From positions 219,289-283,288 of the forward strand of contig JAUKTV010000024.1 in NCBI GenBank assembly GCA_030549205.1: DNA of 64,000 nucleotides, in the 5' to 3' direction. Under the pieces are notes generated by a model, which was not told the DNA's origin, did not search any database, and saw only the letters and a list, made by a program, of their open reading frames with translations. Of this stretch, positions 55,761 through 64,000 are shown one piece after another. The stretch comes from Apiosordaria backusii. Lineage: Eukaryota; Ascomycota; Sordariomycetes; Sordariales; Lasiosphaeriaceae. Position 1 is the first letter of the stretch. Each line of letters opens with the position of its first letter. A program made the translations under genes and the position numbers.

Positions 55761-58480
55761 AATAGTTTATAGTAATATTAAAGATATTTTTAATAGCCTT
55801 TTTAAGCTTATAACTTCTTTAAACCTCTTTTTAATTAAGTAAGTTAAGGTTACTTAAGCTATTAAGGCCTTTTATAAACTAATAGAGCTTTTTAATAGGT
55901 CTACCTTAATTAAATCTTTTAAAGCTAGGGTTATTTAAATTATTAAGGCCTTTTATAGACTAATAAAGCTCTATTCTTTTAAATATACCCTAACTATAGC
56001 CTTCCTTATAGCCTTATTTAAACCTTTTAAACCTATAGGGCTTTATCTTTTAAGCATTTAAATTAAAGCTAATAATATTATTACTATTTGGCTTTATAGG
56101 CCTATTATTAGGCCTTTAAAGGTTTAAATCGACCTTTAAATAGCTATCCTCTTAAAATAAAGGCCTATTAAAAAGCTCTATTATTAATTTTCGCTTCTAG
56201 CTAATAACATTAAAACTTATATTATAGTAAATAATAGGCCTTTTTATCTTCTATAGTTTTAAAAAGAAGCTTAAAACCTTAAAATCGAATACTACTATTA
56301 AGGCTTTATTAGATTTATATAGTACTTTCTTTTTAACCTAACCGTTAACCTTATAGTATAGTATATTATTAAAAAGGTTAATATTAAATTAAGGAATATA
56401 TAGAGTATTTTTAAACTTAAGCTTAGTATATTTAGAAGGTTCTTTTTATAAAAGTACTATAAATATAGCAGTTTTAAAATCTTTAAACGTTAAAGGACCT
56501 TCTTTTATATAAATTATCTTTAATAAGCTATTATTAAGCTTATAGTTAGTAAACTATTTTTAACTGTTAATAATATAGTTAGTAAATTTAATATTATATA
56601 AAAGGGTATTCTTTAAAGAAAGTACTATTACGGCTTTACCTTTAATGCTTTTAATACCTTTAGTAGGTTTTATAAATACTATATAAATACCTTTATTATT
56701 ATTATTATTATTAAAGTCTTTAAAGACCTTTAAAACTAAGTTATAGGAGCTTACTATATAGGTAAATAAATCTTTAGCTTTAAGCTTTTTTTTAATACCT
56801 TTAAGCTTTTTAAAGCCTTTTTTTCTTTTCTTTTAAAGAAGGCTACTGAAGTTATTAAAGTTACTATTACTATTACTTTTAAACTTTTTACTTAAAAAAA
56901 CCTTCTTTTTAATACCTTTATAAAAGCTTTCTTTACTTTTATAAGCTATACCTTTAATAATAGTAAAGGTTAAAATATACTATTCTTTTAATAAATTTAC
57001 TATTAAAAAGCTTAAGTTAATAGTATTTATATTTTAATTTAGTACTTTAATAGTTTATATAGTACTTTATTGCCTTTTAACTTACTATAGAAAGCTCTTT
57101 TCTATAACCTATAAGTATTAATTTACTTAATCTATAATCTAAAGGTTAATACTAGCTAGTATAAGCCGGCTAACTATATTAAAGAACTTAATATTAAAAT
57201 CTATTAAAAAGTTTGTAAATTAGTAGAAGTTTAAAGAGTAGTATTTTCTATAAAAGTTCCTTTACTATAATTTAATATTATAAAAATACCTTTAAATAAT
57301 TAATTTATAGGCTTTAATAAGGCTTATTTACTATAAAATAAAAGCCTAAAGGCCTAAAGCTATATTATTTTAAAGTAATATTAATATTAAGGTTTATTTA
57401 GCATTACCTTAGTAAACTACTATAGTAGGGTCCTTTATAAAGATAACTATATCGATAATATATAGTATAATATTTAAACTCTATTTCTATAAATTAAAAT
57501 TCTTAAAGCCTATAAGCCTTTAATTAATAGGGAATTTGTAAATCTTTTTAGTTATTTTAATAATTATAGTAATATAAAAGACCTTAATAGAACTATTGTT
57601 AGCTTTAAGCCTTAACTAATAGGTTACTATAGCTTTTAAATATATAACTTTAATTATTATTAAAAAAGTAATTACAGTAACCTTAAGCTATTTTAAAATA
57701 TTCTAAATTACTATTAAAAGCTTAATTTACTTTATTACTTTAGTTATAGTACTTTATAACTATTAAATCTAGGCCTTTTACTTTTTAAGTTAAATAGTAA
57801 AGGCTTATATATAGTAAAAATCTACTAATTCCTTCCCCTTAAAAGACTTTTACTTAAGCTTTATATTTTGCATTTTTAAATTTATAGAAAGCTTAATATA
57901 CTTACCGCTAGAGTATTCTATAAAGCTTTAAAATCCTAACTTAATACTGTTTTTAATTAAGGCTTTAACTATAGTTTACTTATATAGTAAAAAATACTAA
58001 GTCTATAGCGTTTAAGAGCTTTAAAAATATACTTTATTTTATATAGTAAAGTAGTATAATTACTAGCAATAGTAGTAATTAAGAAGGTCTATTCCTTTTT
58101 ACTTTTTATTTACTTTAAGTTTTATAGAACTACCTACTTAATTAAAGTTAAAGTAAAAATACTATTTTTAACTTTTATAAGCTTATAGTTTATAGGCTTT
58201 TAATACTTTATTAAGCTTAATTTTTATATACCTTACAGTATAATAAATTTAATAGTAAGCGTAAATTTAAACCTTTATAGGCCTTTAGAAAACCTAATAA
58301 AGGTAAAGTATGCTTAGTCTTTACTTTAAAACCCTATTTTAATAGGTAGGCTTTAAAATTAGTAATTTTATAGTCTACTTATAGTATAGTCTATAGTAGC
58401 TTAAGCCATTATTTATAAAAGACTTTAAGCTTAAGCTTATAAGCCTATAATCTAATTAGGTATTTTCTAAGCTTATAACC
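55761..58480 (-). pseudogene. Copia-1 gag and protease region, RIP-degraded
   Basis: Assigned by position only, between integrase similarity and the 5' LTR. I could not identify a convincing zinc knuckle or protease motif through the mutations. It is duplicated with heavier mutation at about 61820-64000 in Copia-2. Confidence 0.5.
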
Positions 58481-59314
58481 TATTAGAATAGATATAGCCA
58501 ATTATAAGCCTAAGGGCTCTGTAATTAGTATTTATATATTAGCTTATAGTATAGCGGAAGTTTTATATATAATACCTATAGCTTAATACTAAGGTATTAA
58601 AATACAGTACTTTATAAGTACTATAGGATAAAAATATAGTAGGTAAATAATTATATTATAGTACTAGCTTTCTATAAATCTACTATAATATTTTTTATAG
58701 TAAGGTTTATACTTAACCTTTACTATATACTTACTAACTAATATACAGTACTTTATATACCTTAACAGGTAGATAAACTAGAATATAGCTTTGTTAATTT
58801 TAAGGTTTACTAAGCCCTATAAACTACTTATTAAACCTTCTATAGCTTCTGATCTATAAGGCCTATAGGTCTATAATTTAATATAGTAATAATATACCTA
58901 CTTAACTATAGGCCTACTAATCTTAAGCTAATTTAGTTAGCCTAGTAGTTAGCTATAGGTCTTATAGATAGTTAAGTTAGTATAGTTTACAGCTCTTTAA
59001 AAATCGACTTATAGCTATACAAAAGGGCCGCAAAACCAAGTACCCCTAACCTAAAGTGCAGGTTAATGTAGGGTTAGGGTTAGGCTACTTATATTGCCTA
59101 TGGTAGTAGGCCTTAGTAGTTTGAATATAAAATTATAGGCGGTTTGGCCTACTGGTTAGTAGAATGCAGGCCTTTGAATAGCCCTGTAGTGAAGTAGGGT
59201 GCCGGGCAAGTGCCGGGTAGCTAACGGGTAGGCTTTCCAACTTAAGCTTCTACTATATACTATAATAGCAGCTACCTACTGTAAACTTAGGCCTTATAGG
59301 GACCTAGTTTAACA
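58481..59314 (-). repeat. Copia-1 5' LTR (LTR D)
   Basis: 834 bp. The plus strand begins TATTAGAATAGATATAGCC and ends GGGACCTAGTTTAACA. Contains TAGGGTTAGGGTTAGG at 59069-59084, a telomere-like word that belongs to the LTR. Confidence 0.93.
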
Positions 59315-62300
59315 ATTATAATACTTACTATATATTAAAATAATAAATAATTTAATTTCTTTATAAAGTTTCCTTTTAATTTAAAGTTCTTATATTAAAT
59401 TACTATTTTAAACTATAAAAGAATTAATATTTTATAATTATTTTTAAAAGTAAAGGCTTTAATTATCTTTTATATATATTAAACTTAATTAAATTATTAA
59501 AAAAAACGACGTTTATTTTTTATAATTTAAATATTGAAAAAAAAGGAAACTAGCCCTTTATTTTTTATAAAGTAAACTTTATTTAACTTTTTTTAAATTA
59601 TGAATTATAAACTTTATTAAAGTTTATAATTAAATAATTATTAAAGTAAGTTATTATAAGAATTTTAACTTTAAAATTATAGAAAATAATAAAGTTAAAA
59701 ATTAACGTTATAAAATCTTTTTTTTAATAATATCTCTTTAAAAAGTGGAGCTTTTAAAAAAAAAATTCTTTTACAATGTTATACTTAGCGTTAGTTCTCT
59801 TTACAGTTAATCTAATATACCACTTAAACTGCTTAAGGCTACTGTCATAGTCATATAATTGTCATATACTTATTACGTACTTATTATATAATTAAACCTT
59901 TTACCGTTAAGTTTAACAATAAGCTTATATAATAATATTATAGCTAAACCTTTTAAATGCCTCCTTTACTATCGAATTGCTTATAACCATACTAATAACT
60001 TCTTTACTTACTTATACTAAAGCTAAGTAATAACGTCTACATAAAGTTAAAAAGGATCCTATTTACTTTTCTTTACCTTTCCTTTCCTATATTACCTACT
60101 ATATTCCTTTCCTATATTACTTACTATATTAAGACTTAACCGATTATAATATTAAATATAGGTCTATTCTATATAATTTAATAATTAAAAGATAGTACTA
60201 ATATAATACTAATATATAATTATATTAAAAGCCTATAAATATAAAATCCCGATATAGGATAGTAATAAGGTTAAATTAACCGATATAATAATGGCTATAC
60301 CGAAAAAAGATAGTAAAAAGCGAAATATAGGCCTTACCTATATTTAAGATTTAGCTATATATAAGCTTGATACTTTATTTATCGAATAATACGCTAAACT
60401 CTATTAATTTAAATAGGGGTTAATTAAGATAATATAAGGACTTAGGATAAAGTATTTATATAGAAAGATAAGGTAGAAGGACAGTTAGTAAAACTAATAT
60501 TGATTGTAAGTATAATAGTAAAAGCTAAAACGCCTTAATAGGTAGCCAGTTTAATAATATACCAAATAACTTAAAGATACTGTTTACTATTGTATTAATT
60601 GTAAGTATCTATATATTACATTTTATATATATACCACCGAACCTTAAGTTCTTTTTAATAATTTAATAAGGTTAATTTATTAAGTTTAAAATTTTAAATT
60701 ATATAAAATTTTAAAAAGGCAAATTATTTAATTAATTTGAAACTTAAAGTTTTATTTATATAGCTTTACTTTAATAATTAAATTTATTTTTTAATAAAAC
60801 TTATAAAAGCTTTTAAATATAATTATATAATTCTTTCTTTTAAATAGCTATTAAAAATACTTTTATTTTTTAATTTAATAAAGTTATTATAGTTAATAAT
60901 ATATATTAAATAAATAGTATAACAATAAAAGTAAAGGTTTTTATAAAATTTAAACATTTTTTTTATAAAAATCTTATTATTAGCTTAATTGTAAATTTTA
61001 AAAGCTTATTTTTTTTATTAACTTTTTTATATAGTATTAATTTATTAATTAATAATATATAGTTTTAAAAAAAAGCATTTTAAAGAAAGAATTTAAAGAT
61101 TCTTTAATTAATTATTTATTTAAATTTACTATATATAATTTTTAATCAATAAAATTTTATAAAGTTCTTTAATATTTATTTTAATATTTAAAATAATAAA
61201 TTAATATTAAAAAGCCTTTTAAGACTCTATAATAATAGGTTTTAATTTTAATTAAAATTAATTCAATAAATTAATTAATATTTATTTTAATATCTTTATT
61301 TATATATAAATATAGTTTTTTTATATTGATTAATAAATAGTTTTTAATAAAAGGTTTTAAGTTAATTTTAAAGTTTATAATAAATATAGGTTTTTAAACT
61401 ATAATAGATTTATTAATTAATTTACTATTAAGAAATTTTTTAAAATATAGGTTATTATTTTTATTTATTAATTATAGTAATTTTATTTTCCTTTAATTTA
61501 AATATTTTTTTAAAATAATAATAATATTTTAAATTATAATAAACTTATTTATTATATTAATAAAAGAAAGTTTTATTATTATCTTTTTAATTAATATTTA
61601 TATTTAATAAATTTTATTTTTAAAAATAGTTAATAACTTATTAAACTTTATATAAATTTATAATTTTAAAATTTTTAAAAAATTTTTAATAGAAATAAAG
61701 AACTTTATAGAAAAGTTTATAATTTTAAATTAATTTAAATTTAATTTATAAAAAAAGGAAAGTTTTAGCTTATTATAAAACGGTTAATAAAAAATAAGGT
61801 TTTTATTATTAATTATTTTTTTAAAATAAGGATTTATTAAAAAGCTTTATTATTAATTTTTACTTTTAATTAATAATATTAAAATTTATATTATAATAAA
61901 TAATAAACCTTTTAATTTTTTATAATTTTAAAATAAAGTTTAAAACTTTAAAATTAAATATTATTATTAAAGCTTTATTAAATTTATATAATATTCTTTT
62001 TAACTTAATTATTTATTTTATAATATAGTATATTATTAAAAACGTTAATATTAAATTGTAAAATATATAGAATGTATTTAAATCTAAATTTAATATATTT
62101 AAAAGGTTTTTTTTATAAAGGTAAAGTATTAAAAAACTTTTTTTAATATAAATTATTTTTAATAAATTATTATTAAATTTATAGTAAATATATAATTTTC
62201 GATTATTAATAATATAATTAATAGATTTAATATTATATAGAAAGGTATTTTTTAAAGAATGTATAATTAAAGTTTTACTTTTAATATTTTTAACGCTTTT

Positions 62301-62321
62301 AATAAAATTTTATAAATACTA

Positions 62322-62353
<32 letters not shown>

Positions 62354-64000
62354 AAGTCTTTAAAAACCTTTAAAGTTAAATTATAAAACTTTATTATATA
62401 AGTAAATAAATTTTTAACTTTAGAAATTTTTCTTATACTTTTAAACCTTATAAAACCCTTTTTTCTTTTTTAGAGAAGGTTATTAAGGTTATTAAAGTTA
62501 TTATTATTATTATTTTTAAATTTTTTATTTAAAAAATCTTTCTTTTTAATATTTCTAAAAGCACTTTCTTTATTTTTATAAACTATACGTTTAATAGTAA
62601 TAAAAGTTAAAATATATTATTTTTTTAAAAACTTTATTATTAAAAAGTTTAAGTCAATAATATTTATTTAGTATTTTAACGGTTTATATAATATTTTATT
62701 ATTTTTAATTTAATATAAAGGTTTTTTTTTATAATTTATAAATCTTAATTTATTTAATTTATAATTTAAAGGTTAATACCGGTTAATATAAGTTAACTAA
62801 TTATATTAAAAAAATTAATATTGAAAATTTATAAATTAAAAGAGGTTTAAAAAATAATATTTTTATAAAAGTTCCTTTATTATAATTTAATATTATAAAA
62901 ATACCTTTAAATAAATAATTTATAAATTTTAATAAGGTTTATTTATTATAAAATAAAAACGTAAAGGATTAAAATTATAAAATAATATTAATAATAAAGA
63001 TTATTTAATATTATATTAATAGGCTATTATAATAAGGTCCTTTATAAAAGTAATTATATCGATAGTATATAATATAATATTTAAACTTTAAATTTATAAA
63101 TTAAACTTCTTAAAGTTTATAAACCTTTAATTAATGAAAGATTTATAGACCTTTTTAATTATTTTAATAATTATAATATAAAAGATTTTAATAAAATTAC
63201 TATTAATTTTAAGCCTTAATTAGTAAATTATTATAGCTTTTAAATATAGAGTTTTAATTATTATTAAAAAACCGGTTATAATAATTTTAAATCATTTTAA
63301 AATATTTTAAGGTATTATTAAGAATTTAATTTACTTTATTATTTTAAATTTTATAATTATTAAATTTAAACTTTTTATTTTTTAAGTTAAATAGCAAAAC
63401 TTTATATATAGTAAAAATTAATTAATTCCTTTTCTTTAAAAGGCTTATATTTAAACCCTATATTTTATATTTTTAAATTTATAAAAAGCTTAATATATTT
63501 ATTATTAAAGTATTTTATAAGATTTTATAATTTTAATTTAATATCGATTTTTATTAAGCCTTTTGATTATAATTTATTTATATAGTAAAGGTTATTAAAT
63601 TTATAGTATTTAAAAGTTTTAAAAAATAAGCTTTATTTTATATAATAAAATATTATAATTATTAATAATAATAGTAATTAAAAAAGTCTTTTTTTTTTAC
63701 TTTTTATTTACTTTAAGTATAATAAAGTTACTTACTTAATTAAAATTAAAGTAAAAGTATTATTTTTAACTTTTATAAGTTTATAGTTTATAACCCTTTA
63801 ATATTTTATGAAGTTCAATTTTTATATACTTTATAATATAATAAATTTAATAACAGATGTAAATTTAAACCTTTATAGGCCTTTAAAAAACTTTATAAAA
63901 GTAAAGTAAATTTAATTGTTACTTTAAAACTTTACTTTAATAAATAGGTTTTAAAATTAATAATTTAATAGTTTATTTATAGTATAGGTTATAAGCCTAA
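59315..64000 (-). mobile_element. Copia-2, main body, truncated by the window end
   Basis: Continues Copia-2 from the break at 49918. 59315 onward matches Copia-1 from about 51650 upward, with heavier A/T drift. A YVDD-equivalent with the same RIP replacements lies near 59632-59650. It contains R1 copy 5. At about 61815 it joins sequence matching 54.14 kb directly to sequence matching 56.15 kb of Copia-1. It therefore lacks roughly 1 kb of the integrase interval after allowing for R1 copy 4. Its 5' LTR is not in the window. Confidence 0.85.
59732..60648 (+). mobile_element. R1 repeat family, copy 5 (917 bp), inside Copia-2
   Basis: From ATCTCTTTAAAAAGTGGAGC to CCACCGAACCTTAAG. The 14-bp duplication has one C/T difference: TTTTTTTTAATAAT (59718-59731) and TTCTTTTTAATAAT (60649-60662). 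Confidence 0.9.

Larger units (their letters stand above)
49919..59314 (-). mobile_element. Copia-1, a complete but RIP-inactivated Ty1/copia retrotransposon
   Basis: Long terminal repeats of identical length (834 bp) lie at 49919-50752 (3') and 58481-59314 (5', minus-strand sense). The 5-bp target duplication ATTAT is at 49914-49918 and 59315-59319. LTRs start TGTTAAAC and end CCAATA or its RIP form. A polypurine tract abuts the 3' LTR. Between the LTRs the recognisable order on the minus strand is gag region, integrase, reverse transcriptase, RNase H. Integrase before RT defines copia, not gypsy. Without the nested solo LTR and R1 copy the element is about 7.55 kb. Every frame is broken by many stops. 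Confidence 0.93.
41990..64000. other. AT-rich, RIP-degraded transposon block
   Basis: Base composition changes abruptly just after the stop at 41956 and stays strongly AT-rich to the window end, apart from islands such as 52.93-53.80 kb. No ORF above about 70 codons survives. Copies of the same repeat differ almost only by C-to-T and G-to-A, the mark of repeat-induced point mutation. The detailed elements are listed separately. Confidence 0.95.

Noticed and set aside
50763..58480. Gypsy-type retrotransposon
   Set aside because: Integrase similarity lies upstream of reverse transcriptase and RNase H is last, which is the copia order.
48167..59314. The ~850-bp repeats considered as independent MITEs
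   Set aside because: They have TG-type ends, 5-bp duplications, equal-length copies at both ends of a copia body and a neighbouring polypurine tract, so they are LTRs.

Overview
The window is nuclear DNA of a filamentous ascomycete (Pezizomycotina, most likely a Sordariomycete). Genes are split by short 50-85 bp introns with GTATGT/GTAAGT donors and CTAAC-type branch sites. Products include Cyp40, a BUD2-type RasGAP, a DNMT5/RAD8-type methyltransferase-SNF2 protein and a fungal bZIP. The repetitive DNA carries the C-to-T and G-to-A transition pattern of repeat-induced point mutation (RIP). The species cannot be named from the sequence.

Layout. 1-35.6 kb is gene-bearing: the 3' part of a cyclophilin-40 gene (+), a BUD2-like RasGAP (-), a 2H phosphoesterase with an oversized first intron (-), a cytosine-5 methyltransferase and SNF2/RING ATPase lying in one frame and separated only by a TAG (+), ureidoglycolate lyase (-), an eight-exon secreted Thr-rich protein (+), an MFS transporter with a one-base frameshift (-), a bZIP factor (-), an RluA-family pseudouridine synthase with a one-base frameshift (-) and a hot-dog thioesterase (+). 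36.3-40.4 kb is a repeat-rich interval with a dispersed TGAAGTCGGCGTACC family, several minisatellites and a four-copy 212-bp tandem array with visible RIP. An interrupted gene of unknown function follows (40.9-41.96 kb).

From about 42 kb to the end the DNA is an AT-rich, RIP-degraded block without intact genes. It can still be read as nested transposons. A Ty1/copia element on the minus strand (Copia-1, 49919-59314; two 834-bp LTRs, 5-bp duplication ATTAT) sits inside an older relative (Copia-2, 48167-49918 plus 59315 to the window end). Copia-2 interrupts one copy of a ~0.9-1.0 kb repeat family, here called R1, that makes 14-15 bp target duplications. Copia-1 itself carries a solo LTR (duplication ACTAA) and another R1 copy. 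RT, RNase H and integrase similarity survives in the ruined reading frames.

The most notable points are the DNMT5-like locus divided by a single in-frame stop that is also a possible 3' splice site, a divergent 126-bp relic of its ATPase region 5.4 kb upstream, the R1 family, a 9-bp-duplication Mutator-like non-autonomous element at 6.4-7.0 kb, and the RIP gradient inside the 212-bp array. There is no operon-like organisation. A DNA methyltransferase gene and a RIP-mutated block share the window, but a functional link is only conjecture.
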